Positions 46,080-58,000 of a stretch of 64,000 bases of DNA are shown in pieces. Position numbers and translations under genes: made by a program. The notes under the pieces are model-generated. The model saw nothing but the letters and a program-made list of their open reading frames with translations. It made no database searches and was not told the DNA's origin. Each line of letters opens with the position of its first letter. Position 1 is the stretch's first letter. This stretch comes from Pterobdella sp. o SKG-2022 (Eukaryota > Annelida > Clitellata > Hirudinida > Piscicolidae): positions 19,347,209 to 19,411,208 of the forward strand of contig OZ038321.1 of assembly GCA_964035795.1 (NCBI GenBank), read 5' to 3'.

Positions 46080-48251
46080 ATGAGTTATCAGTTATACAGA
46101 AACACCACACTTGGTAATACCTTACAAGACACCTTAGATGAGTTGATCAATGTATGTTTCAGATTATTATAAATAAATTTTGTCAACATGTTTATGATAC
46201 ATATAAAATTTATTTTAATTTAAAGAAAAAATTTTTGAATTCCAATTTTTTTATTCATGTCTTAAAAGCTTTACAAATAAATTTAAAAACTTTATTTACT
46301 AATCAAGTTAATATATTTCCCAGTTCATATTTTTCATATTTAAAATTTAATTCACTTCATTCAGATGGGACAGATTACACCGAACTTGGCAATGAAGGTT
46401 TTGTACCAGTTTGATCGATCAATAAACCTTGCGCTTTCAAACAGAGTCAACAAAAAAATCACCTTCAAGGTTTTTTTAATATATTTTTGTTCAATATGTT
46501 TTTATTATTTTTGATAAAAATCCTTGACAATCACTTTTCCAATCACAGTGAATGACTTTTTATGATCTGGGTGTGATTTAGTGGTGTCTTTACAGTGCTT
46601 ATTAGGAGTTGTAAAAATTTTATCATTTGATAATGTAAGCTAGCCTTAAGAAAAGCTTTGTGTCATTTAATAAATACTTTGTGTTTTTTGTCCTTACTTC
46701 TAAATTCAGGCTATTGTACTTCATCATAAATATGGGAAGTTTGAAGACTCATCTATTTCATTAAATTTTAAAATGTTTAAACATCTGATGTTTATGTTTG
46801 ATGATAAGACTAAACTTATCAAAAATATTTTATTTTGATTAAATGTCTATAAACAACTTACTTATGCCTATCGTTCCTAGATGGGACATAGGCCACCAAA
46901 AAAAATCTCCAGCCATTTCTGTTCTGGGCGAGCGTTTCCAACTGTCCCCATGTGAGAGCCATCTTTTTAACTTCAGCATCTACGTCACGTCGTCATGTGT
47001 TTCGTGGTCTGCCTCTTTTTTTTGCATGGGAGTTTCGTTTCAGGGCTTGTCTGGCTGTGCTTGTGGGCAGTTTGCGTATAGTAGCTCCTACCCATCTCCA
47101 GTGGCGTTGTTGAAGCTCCACGGCAACAGACTTTTGTCTAGTGCGTTGCCATAGCTCTTCATTTTTGATGGTTTCCAGCCAGCAAATCTGAAGAATCCTT
47201 CTCAGACAAGTATAAAGGAATGTCTGAATCTTTTGTGCAGTCGTCACTGTAGTCCCCCAAGACTTCGCTTCATACAGTAGAATGGGTTCTACATTGGAGT
47301 TGAATAACCTGGTCTTGGTTTTTTCTGATAAATCTCTAGATGCCCACACGTTCTTAAGCTGCTAGAAAGCTGGGCTGGTCTTTTCGATTCTTATCTTCAT
47401 GTCTTCCACTGTTCCTCCCCTCGTATCAAAGATACTGTCAAGATAAGTGAAACTTTCCACTTAATTAGCCTCAAAATTGTAAACCATAAAAACATGACAA
47501 TATTTTAATTTTTTATTTGATGAAGCTTTTTGATATATTTAATATCATCAGGTAACCAATTGGTTATTGCTGTGTTTTTATGATTCACATTTCCATTTCT
47601 CTTAATGGTTGTTCTGTCAGCGTGATAGAAGCTGAATCGGCAGTATTCACTTTAAGAATCTTGGTTTTTCCCTGATGTATGCTTAGACCCAGTTTTCTGG
47701 AGGTTTCTGCTACCCTGTTTGTTTATCTAAAAACAACCCCAATTTAAAACATGAAAAAAGATAGAGGCTGTATATAATGCTCTTTTCCAAATCAGAGTAT
47801 CATTATATTATAGTCAGCATCTTTCCTTCTCTAAGTGGTCTCCACTGGCTACTTTCATGATCATCATAATCTCATCCATCACCATACCAAACCACCACAG
47901 GCAGACTTGGATACATACAGGTTTTGTGACAATGTATGGACTTTTGTATTGAACAATGCTGAATTCAGAGATGGCACAGATAATATTCGTGTAGATAAAG
48001 TTAAAATTGTTGCTTGTGATGGAAAATGTGAGTCTGTTATACATTTTGCTTAGCTTACCTTAATTTCAATTAGTGTAACTTCATAAAGATAGTTAAACGG
48101 TAGCAAAATGTATATATTTATAAACATTTTTATTATGTTATAATAAGTTAATTTTTCCAGAATAGTATAAATTTCTCAATATTGTTTATTTGTCCATTGT
48201 TAATTCTTTTTATTAATTATTTTCACAGCTTTAGCAAGCCAACAAGATTAA
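46080..48251 (+). CDS. GTF2A2: GTF2A2, transcription factor IIA small (gamma) subunit, four exons
   Basis: TFIIA gamma pairs with the TFIIA alpha/beta chains and stabilises TBP on promoters for RNA polymerase II. Exons: 46080-46151 ([12 protein letters not shown] to DELIN), 46365-46469 ([18 protein letters not shown]), 47901-48027 ([31 protein letters not shown]) and 48229-48251 (SLASQQD, TAA). Phases agree and the total is 108 residues, against 109 in human; helical N-terminal and beta-barrel C-terminal halves are both present. The fourth exon is inferred from a strong donor (AAAT|GTGAGT) and acceptor (TTTCACAG); reading through instead would give CESVIHFA and a stop at 48052. Poly(A) signal AATAAA at 48316. 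A minus-strand RT relic fills much of intron 2. Confidence 0.95.
46621..46685 (+). repeat. Dispersed repeat D, copy 2
   Basis: TTTGATAATGTAAGCTAGCC, TTAAGAAAAGCTTTGTGTCA and TTTAATAAATACTTTGTG match the module at 55225. Inside GTF2A2 intron 2. Confidence 0.55.
46990..47700 (-). mobile_element. RT C-terminal fragment inside GTF2A2 intron 2
   Basis: On minus from 47700: [20 protein letters not shown], a gap, [20 protein letters not shown], then [56 protein letters not shown] and KKRGRPRNT. This is the thumb and tail of an RTE/jockey-like RT. The palm with YADD is missing, so it is truncated. Antisense to GTF2A2. Stops near 47360 and 47463 and an insertion near 47480-47580 show decay. Confidence 0.8.
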
Positions 48252-48315
48252 GCGTTTTTTATTAAAGTTGACAATTATTCCTTTCGTTAACATGACAATC
48301 ACAAAAAATTCTTCA

Positions 48316-48321
48316 AATAAA
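48316..48321 (+). terminator. Poly(A) signal of GTF2A2
   Basis: AATAAA overlaps a second AATAAA (48320-48325), 65 bases after the stop of exon 4. Confidence 0.7.
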
Positions 48322-48786
48322 TAAAATTCAGGTTTTTTCAACTTTAAATTATGTTTTATTAAAATAAAAAACAAGTTATACATTAATTTTATTTGGTTAA
48401 AAGTATAATTTTAATTGATTAAAAGCATTTTGTAACTTTTAATTGTCACTTTCATTTAGTGACGATTAAAAAATCCATCTTATAATGTCATAGAACTTGA
48501 AACTCACATTGATAGAATCTTTAATGTAATTTAAAACTTCGTGCAAAACCATGTCATGGTGTCTAAGGTGACATCCGTTTTTTAATCAAGAGGGAGTACT
48601 TATCATCATTATGACTTAGTCATACTGTCATGTCTGAGACTTTTACCATTCATTTGAGTATCAGATGGGTAAAACACTTAAGCGTGACAATTTGTTCATT
48701 TAAAACAAATAAGTCTAAAGCGTTCTATTTCCAAAAATTTCTTTATAGTAAAAACATTTAAAATATCGTAAACAATGCTAACCACT

Positions 48787-51700
48787 CTACATTATTGCTA
48801 ACTGTTTCGACGCAAAACCCATGGAAGGTTCTTGAAGTCTTCTCATGATTACTTGCGCATCACACAAGTACTTGTAACCACATGTAATATTGGAGAATTG
48901 AGATGAGTCGAGGTATGCAGATGTTTTCTAATAGCCTTCGAAAAATGAAAAAAAAATTGGAACAAACATGTTTTGTAAAATCACTGCATGTTGAGTTTGC
49001 CACAAGAATACTAATGGCTGGTAGGGTTGGTAAAAGCATGGTTTACTAGTATCAGATGCGGGTTTTTAGCAGGAAATGACTAAGTCTGTAGTTGAAGACT
49101 CGTCTCATGCTTCTCGATTTTACATATGGTTGCGGGTACCTGCACGATACACAAACATTCATGGAAGGAAATTGAAGAACTATCGCAGAATTAAGTATCG
49201 AAGCAGAGAGAGTTAATATAATTTAAATGACGTTGTTGACGATATTGGTCCATGTATAAACATTTAAAAAAAGATTTCAACAAGTTTGTAAGAAATTTGA
49301 AACAAATGTTAAAATTGCTCTTTAGAACATGGTCGGATGAATTCTTGCCCTTTTATGTGATACCACTTGTTGCAAACTAAGGATAAGAGGTTATTCATTA
49401 ATCAAAAAAATTATTAATAAATTTCTTTTAAAAAATAAATAAAATTAGTTTAATCTTATTCTGAAACACTTGAAATAAAAGATTAATTATGGAAATAAAT
49501 CAATGTATAAAGCTCCACAAATAAAATCATTTCTATTGGAACTCACCCCACTTGGTTCCCGAAAGAACTGGGCAGCCTGCGTGTTTGGTCCTATAGTCCC
49601 CTAGTCCATTTCTGTGTAAGTTGTACCAAACAGCACATGCACCCTGTGACAAAGGTTTTCTGGGGTTATGAAGTTTTATGGGGAATTGGACGTTTGCCCA
49701 AAGAATGAAATTTATATGTAAAATATAAGGTTACACATGTTAACAAAGAGATTCGTACTTTTAATATGAATATTGAATAAATTTGTTGAAAAGATAATCG
49801 TAGTGCGTTTCATTCAACATTAAATATATTCAAGAGAATGATGCAGAAATTTTCGTTAAAAGTATACAACCTTTTCAGGCATAACCCTCACTCCAAGCTC
49901 GTTGAACACTGTAGCTCCTCCCGCTTCCACATCACTAACCTTTTATGACAACACTCATAATTAGTTTCATGCGTAAATTATTTTTCGCAAAAAATTAAGT
50001 TGCATATTGAAAGTCGTGGGTGAAAATTAATTGTTATCATCATAAAAGAGGTTTTCTTTTTAAATTAAATCAGTTATAAAAACAATGGTAGTTTACATAG
50101 TAGATGACGGTAGCTATTCTGTTTCCTCGCCAGTCTTCAAACGTATCTTCTTCGTTAGGCTGTTGAAAGACATAAAAAATGGATTTCAACACATGCAAAT
50201 TCGATTTTAAACATTTCATAACACCATCAAATTTTTGAAATTTAAAGCTGTTTTTGTTTTGGTTGTTTTACAACCGCATGGAATGAGAGCTTGAGGTTTT
50301 TTGCTACACCAATGTGGAGAAGGTTTTAATATTAATTGAAAATCGATAATACACTTACTCTTGCGAAATCATAATGTGGTTCATATTGCCCAGCGATTCC
50401 GTAGTTTAACACCTTTGGGGTTAATAATATTTTTTACATTGAAATTATTCAAGTCTTGTTTGAAAATTTCGAAAAATTTTCCTACCATGAGTCTGTGTAT
50501 GAATGAAGTGAATAAAAGCTTTGAAATTATATTCAATTAAAAAATCATCGGAAAAAATTTTATTTTGAACGGAGCATTTCGAAAACATATGTTTTCATGA
50601 ACAGGTTTAAAACTGATTTTAAATGAACCTGATTATGAGGACATATGTTTTAAAAAAATTTCGTTCAAAATATAAATTTTTCAGTTTCTTTGAATTAAAA
50701 GTAATTTAAATTATCCCTTCAAATCATTATCATTTACAAAAACAAAAACTATAGTATTTTCAAGTTGAGAATGTTAAAATTTTGTCATTCGTTTGCTTGA
50801 AGTGTCAAATAAAAAAAGCATTGAAACAACTTGAAAAAACTCGACAGTATCTGCAGTAAGATTGGCTAGGGCTGTGGTGCGGTGTGTGAGGCGGCTTATA
50901 ATGGGGTCCATGTTGTCAGATAACCATGCTCTGAAAAATTATTAAAATTTAAATTTTTTAATCTCAAAGACTCCGAGACGTTTATCCAAAACACTGGTAT
51001 TAGAACTAATTTTGTTGAAAGAAGTCTAAATCAGCTTGTGAAACATTTTTTGAAACGTTTAATATCAATAACAATTATCGAATGCTTGAAAAAATGTTAA
51101 ATCATTACGTTTTACTAGTTCTATATTCTGGATAAGCTTGTTGGCTAGGGTCCAACTGAAAAACTCCTGATCTCTCTAACTGAAAACGAGTTGAAAATAA
51201 ATACTCAATAAGTGCTTTTTTCATTATTTGCATCCAAACTCGTTTTTAAATATAATTTCACCATAGGGAAAGCAAGTTCTTTTATTTTCTCTACTTCCTT
51301 GTCTACTAATACTTGATGATAGACCACTATACGAGGGTCCAAGTACAACACCTATAAAAAATTCATTTTTTAATGATTAAAATTGCAGAATTTTTTTGAT
51401 TATGAATAATGTTACAAAATTTTTACTTCTTCTTTCAGGGGTTTGATGAAAAAATGAGGCATGTGTCTTTTGTATTGGCAGGAAAGTTTGTTTTTTAACT
51501 CGTAGAACTGTTTTGATTTGAAACATAATAAGGGAATTTTGATAGAAAATAGAAGAACATTGAATTTTTTAATCTATTAATGTGTTTTCTTGGTTGTTTG
51601 TTCAAATGATGCATCCATTAAAACGTCCAAGTTCTGTTTCAAGGTATCTTATAATCATGTAACACCGTAAACTATAGATACATACTTGCAAAATTACAAA

Positions 51701-53620
51701 AACTCAATTAGTCTCACATGAGTTTCTTCTCCTCTACATAGCCTCTCATACTGATCATAATCCAGAGAAAACTTATTGCCAGTTAAAATCCTCGTGTTTT
51801 GAAAAACTTCTTCAGTCATGTTGCCCAGAAGTTGTGTCTCAAAATAAACCAAGTTTGCTTGGAATCTTTCGCTGTCTGGTTCTATAAAGAAAATTTAAAA
51901 CCATTATGTATTGTGATAAATAAGAAATCATTAAAATTACATGAGCTATCGACTATTAATAAAATAATAATTTTTAATTCATTTAATTGTTACCTAATGC
52001 GACCAGTTCTTTGGTATAATTATAGGCAAGATGTGGGTTCCCTTGCTGTAAATTAAAATAAGTTCAAAAATCACAATAAAATCATACTCAGTAGCACCTT
52101 GTACAAAGCAAAAGAGAGATAGTCAAGTATTTTGACGCGATCGCTAGTCTTGACAATTTCGAGGGAATCTTTTCTTGCGGCTTCTAACATCCATAAATTA
52201 GCATGGTAAAAGTCGTCTCTATTGTAAGCTACAAGGCCTAGCTGGAAACAATCATCAGCTGAGGAATGAGCATAAATATATGAATATTTCCATTGAATAG
52301 AATCATTTAAAGAAAATATTCATATCATAAATTACACATGTTTTGTGAATTATACAAATTGAATTGAAAAAAAACTCCAAACTTTTTTTTTGGTTTATTT
52401 CGATTATCTATCAACTAATTCAGACTTTAAAATTTAAAAAATCAATGTTTAAAAGATATCGTAATTTTTCACTTTTTTACAGAACTACAGAAAAAATATC
52501 AAACATTCCTTTATATAGTTACCATTCATGTCGGGCGATTTAAAGACTCCTTTGATGTTTCCTGAAGCGATCTCCGATGTGTTCAAAGCATAAACGTCTT
52601 GTAACCTCAACAGAGCCAATGCAGAACCAGTAAAGTCCTCAGAGTCAGGAAATCGGATTGTCATGTCAGTGAGAGAAGACAAAAATTCTGTCAATGTAGT
52701 TGTTTGATCTTATTTTATCTTATCAATATAGAGGCAAGAACAAAGTTTTTTATGCCCAACAAAAAACTACAACAGCCCAATAGGTTTTTTAATTCATTGC
52801 GGAGAATTTTTCAATATTAGAAGAGCGTTATGAAAATGAGCGTTAAATTTGATTTTTTTCTTTTAAAAAAACTATAAAAATTTCATCAGTCATGAGGTAA
52901 AGCTGAAACCTTGGTTTTTCTTAGAACTTATATATTGTTCAACAACTGTGGACCAGTCTATGGCAAATCTTTTGACAATGAGGTAGGCATTAACAGGATT
53001 TGCTAGATGTTTCATAGGGTTATCTAAGGCTTCTCTACTGTGTTCTTCTAAGTTTTTTGCAATCCTGTTTGGAGTTTAACTCACATTATCCGCTATGAAT
53101 GTAGTTAAAACAATTTTTTATTCATAAAAATTGAAAAACTTAAAAACTAATACGAATGAGAATTAAGCTTCACTTCAAAGAAACACAGGAGAAATTTTTA
53201 TGCTCAAAATAAAAAATTTCCCAATTTTTCTTTGAAGTGAATATAATTTCAAAGCCCTTACTTGGTGAATATGAATTAAATTTTTATATTTCGAAATTTT
53301 TATGAGGTTCTTAATGAAATTTTTACAGCAAGTATTTTATTTCAAATATTTTGCAAACTTCCTTTTCACTTGAAATCATTATGATAAAACTCGCATAATT
53401 GTCAATATTCTATTAGCTAAATAAAAGTACCAAACTCTTCGAGTTTTTTTATCCTTTTAAGTTCTTCTCCGATGTATTTCTTCAAGTTATTTGCCACAAA
53501 ATCTTCCGCCACCAAAGCATTTTTCAATTCTACCACTGCCGTAAACATATCACCACCATAAACAGTATGGATTGCAGCAAAAATTGTAAAAACAAAACTC
53601 ATTTTTATTGGTTTCATCAT
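48787..53620 (-). CDS. P4HA: Prolyl 4-hydroxylase alpha subunit (collagen P4HA-like), about 15 exons
   Basis: This ER-lumen enzyme hydroxylates proline in collagen-type repeats using Fe(II), 2-oxoglutarate and ascorbate, paired with protein disulfide isomerase. Exons by eye: 53620-53431 (signal peptide ending near TVYGG, then FTAVVELKNALVAEDF), 53067-52910 (NPVNAYLIVKRFAIDW), 52690-52520 (ALALLRLQDVYALNT), 52260-52075 (LGLVAYNRDDFYHANLWM), 52046-51995, 51885-51735 (NLVYFETQL), 51530-51430, 51355-51265 (VLYLDPRIVVYHQVLVD), 51180-51115, 50940-50855 (AWLSDNMDPIISRLTHR), 50410-50352 (GQYEPHYDFA, the iron-binding H-x-D), 50160-50095, 49942-49880 (EAGGATVFNELGVRV), 49670-49555 (VWYNL, TKHAGCPVLSGTKW, second iron His and the 2OG Lys) and perhaps 48850-48787. 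Catalytic residues are kept. The last exon is diverged and least certain. Confidence 0.92.
50561..50672. repeat. Imperfect foldback in a P4HA intron
   Basis: Left arm TATTTTGAACG..AAAACATATGTTTTC..CAGGTTT faces right arm AAATGAACCTG..CATATGTTTT..CGTTCAAAATA. The arms are about 48-52 bases with mismatches, around a short centre. Confidence 0.65.
53169..53241. repeat. Perfect 15-bp inverted repeat in a P4HA intron
   Basis: TTCACTTCAAAGAAA (53169-53183) pairs exactly with TTTCTTTGAAGTGAA (53227-53241); inner GAAATTTTT/AAAAAATTTC extends the stem. Confidence 0.75.
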
Positions 53621-53624
53621 TCTT

Positions 53625-55020
53625 CGTATTTGATATTGTGATTTCCTAAGTGAAACGGTTTTGTGATAAAAATATTAACGAATCAAAGCAAAATACAAGT
53701 TTAACATTCTTCACCTTATAACGAATTGCTTTACGTCGATATATCTAAATATATTCACCAACTCAAATCATTATTACCTTTGGAATACAAGCTTAACAAT
53801 AGCAGACTAATAAAAAATTAACACAAGTATTAAACTAACGAACCAAGCATAATAGTTTGATTTTAGTTTTAGACATTTTAATTTATTTAGCTCATTATTT
53901 AATCTTAATTAATATACTTTTTAAACAATAAACTACTCAATTATATATGCTCTATTGAACATTCTTTTAACAATAACTTGAGTTAATATTGTTTTAACAC
54001 TAGAATCCACTTTACTATATTTCTGTGCCAAATTTCTATTCAATAGAATAAAAACAATAAAATCGTGAGGTTCAACTGTGTAACAGTGAAACTAAATCGT
54101 TTTAGTGCATTTAATATATGTTTAAATGTTTGTTTCATTTCAGTTTTGAAATCATATTGGGCATTCAAGCAAATCCAATTGAAATTATATTCAATTTGAA
54201 AAAACACTGAACAAATGTAATTATGCTGCGCTTCTTCACTCATTGTACTTAATCATTTATTTTTAATCTCAAACTTTCAAGACAAAGTTTTTATTAAGAA
54301 GTTTATTTTCTTCAATAGCAACAAAATTTTTGCACTCAACTTATCAACGTTGTAGAATGAAATTTAACAAATTGAAAAACAAAGAATAGAATCAAAAAAT
54401 AAACTTCAACCAATAAACACCATTTAAAGATGCCATAAAACTCAAATTTGTCATAAATGTGAATGACAAATGACCAGAGTCTGTAGGATGGGTTATGTAA
54501 TTGAGCTTTTACAAAAATCTTCAAAATTGCCAACATAAAGCAGCGATGGAATACATGAAAATATCTAAGAGTGGCTATGAAACTTGCAAAATGAACACTC
54601 TGACGAGAATTTATCTAGACAACTATTTTACAGTTTAAAACTTTTTTAGTTACTGCCTATAAACTTTTGTGTTTCTATGGTGCAAAAAAATATTTTTTTA
54701 AGATTTGGTGTCATAGATATGTTAAAGTAAATTTTTCAAGCTGAATATTTCTATGTCATTGATTCATAAGGTCTAATACAGATATATACAGTCTATTAAA
54801 AAACACGTTCGAAAAGCTAAAATTAATCAGAAACTGTCCATGATTGATAACAATTGGAAACTTAAAACAAAAATAAATCAAAATATCATGAAATATCCTC
54901 TTGATATAAAATCCATTAGTTCAAAGAGAGATTGGAAAAAAATATTATTAACCTAATAAAAAACAATGAAATTAATACATCAAAAATGAAGTTTAAATTC
55001 TTCAAAAACCCCATCAAAAA
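53625..55020. other. Region between P4HA and SSUH2-like genes
   Basis: AT-rich DNA holding the P4HA promoter on its left and the SSUH2-like 3' UTR on its right. One open stretch of about 52 codons lies on plus at 54797-54955 (see findings). No other feature recognised. Confidence 0.4.
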
Positions 55021-55022
55021 AA

Positions 55023-58000
55023 TCAAGAAATCACACAACACTTCCGGTAGGGCAGTCTGGGAGCATATATGATTTTTTTCTTGCCATAGATCCAGTACCT
55101 AAAGCTTTCGTCATGCCATTTGTATGTGCACAACGTCACTGGAACCGCTTCAAGTCGCTGTCGCTGTACAATTGAGTAGTGGGGTTAATATTTAAAAACA
55201 AACGTATGTACATAGATATCTCAGAAGTTTGTATACTTGATAATGTGAGTTCAATTCACGAAAAGCTTCGTGTTATTATTCAGTTAATAAAAGTGTTTGA
55301 TTCAAATCGTTTTTGTTAATAGGCTAATTTACTTAATCATCTTTCAGAAGTCTTTTGGTTATATACCCAGATACTTTAGTTTATGTAGTAATAGGAGGTT
55401 TTTTGATATTAAGTTTATGCATGAAAAATTGTTAACATTATTTAGTTTGATTCAATTAATTAAAAAGCTTTATTAGCGGCAAAAATCAAAGGTTTCCGCT
55501 TAAAGATTTCACCGTGCATTTGATTATTCCACATTTAACACTGTTTCTCAAGATCCATATATCAAGATACATCACTTGGTAATGAGTTCAACTCACTGAA
55601 GTTCCGTGACATTTTAAAAGCTTGTGTTTTACGTTTAATTTCCCATTTAGTTTTGGCAAAACATCATGCACTAATAATAATAATAAGCCATAAACTTTAT
55701 TATAGTGATTTTCAACCCAGGGAGTTTAAAGATCCTTAAGTAGTGTTCCTATTATTCTATAAGTGAAACACGATAAACTGTAAAGCTTCATATTTTTTTT
55801 TAATTATGATACACATACCTGCATCACCAGTCGAGAGTAGCTTGAAAACAACTTCATATGCCCGGTTAGAACCACTTCAGACAGCGAACATAACTCTTTA
55901 TCCGTGTGGTTTACTATTGGCCAAACCTTGTGGTGGTGATGGAGTGGTGGTGGGTTTGATATCGCTTTGTGGTTTTTAATTACGATTTATAAATAGTGTT
56001 GTTCTGTTAATAAAAGTTTTTGGTTTGACCTTTTTTGGTGTATTTATATATATACATTTAAAGATAGCTCTAAAAGAAGCCGTTTGTTTTTTTTTATTTC
56101 ATGAAATTAAATATATGAAGCTTAAAAAACGTTTTTTATGAAGATCTTAGCTATTTTTTCGAATGAACGTGATTCTTTGAAAAAAAACCTTGAATAAATT
56201 GAATTTTAGTTTTTTTTTTAAATATATTTAAAAAAATTTTTTAATTTTTTCTCGAGCGTGCCAATCCCGCAATATAATTTCAAAAAGACATGCGACGTTT
56301 TTTAAGTTACATCTTTAGTGACTTTTTACTACATAATTTTCCTGCCATTAAACATAATCAAAAGTACTTTTGGTTGGGTTTGTTCGAAGATTTGGAATCC
56401 TTGTGTGTTTTTGAGCATATCATCAGGGAGGTCAGAGTGGTTGACCAGGTGATCACAAATGTTGTTTGAACTATGCATTTATGCAGAGTAATGGTAAATG
56501 AATTAACTTCAAATTTGAAACATGGGTTTATAGAGATGTAAATAAGATTTAGATTAAAACTATTGGCTCATGAAGCTTAATTTAATTTATACATGAAATA
56601 AATTTAGGTTTGGATTGTTTGTATATGTAGGTTAATTTGATTATAAATTAAATTTAGGTGAGAACTTTTTTGTATATGTAGATTAATTCAATTATATATA
56701 AAAATTGAATTCAAAATTTAAAGACTCATAAAATTAGCGAGTTGCATCACATTTTTATTGAATTAAAAATTCAAAAATGAGTAATTTCTATTTCGAAAAA
56801 CACTCTTAATCTACTTTGAATGATATTCACTAGAATGCATAAGACACTCTACTTTTAGTTCAATAATGTCTTTTTCATTAGAAAAAAAACTAACTAAAAC
56901 ACTATAATAAAAAATAACTAAGTTAGATTGAATAATGAAAAGCTTTCAGTTTGTATATTTGATGACGTGAGTTATTATAAAGACTATAATGAAACGTACA
57001 ATTCAATCCGAAGGTTGATAAAGCACTTGAGAAGTTTATATCCCTGACAAGTCCTACACACCACTCTGCCATCTCCGCCGCAGGATGAGCACCTTTGAAG
57101 AGGTCACAAGGATTGTATTTTTGTAGAACTATCTTGTACAGATGAAATTTTGAACTATTTCAAAGTTTATTTTTTTGTTTTTTATTAATTTTTTTCTACT
57201 TTTCCAAGGTTTTATTTATAGAAGGCTTTGAGGCAAAACAGAAGTGATGATGACAACATTAACAAAATTATTCAACTTGACCGTCAAATCGTGCAAATAA
57301 GCGTTATAGCTCAACAACCAGTGGTGCAACTGTACCGCATAAAAACTTAGAGTATTTTTTAAAAAGTGATTTTCTGGAAATATAAAATTGCTAAAAACCT
57401 CGCAAAAAATTTTCTTACCTCTTTCTCCCAGTACCACGACACCTCCAACAGCAATCCATACGCCGTGGACCTCTAGGATCGATGTTACACACACGACCTG
57501 TGCCATGGCAGTTTATGCACCTTTTAAACCCCCGTCCTAAGCAGTTGAAACATCGGTTGAAACCCTGGCTTCTGCAACCCACACAAGCCTAAAGCCACAT
57601 TTGTAAAGTCGTCAAGAACACATAGGCGTTAAATGGTGTGAGTGATGAACATAAAGGCAATAGAAAATGGAAAATAACTGAAGAAGGTGAAATGTGATAA
57701 AGTAACGGCGTTTTAAAAAATGGGTTATGGTTTACGTGGTTACGAGGTGATTGAGTGGTACTTCTAGTGACAAATATTCGATTCTAATACTTTTTAGTAT
57801 TTTCAAATCAATCAAGCATTCTTTATTTTGAAAAAAGTTTATATAAAAATCAGTAATATAGAAACTTGAACTTTTTTTCAAATTCAACTCTAATCACACA
57901 AACTACTTTATAAACCTCAAACCATGCGGTATACACACTAACAATAAGATATCTCTGTCTTTAATTCCATTGTCTACATCACACATTCAACGCATCTCCA

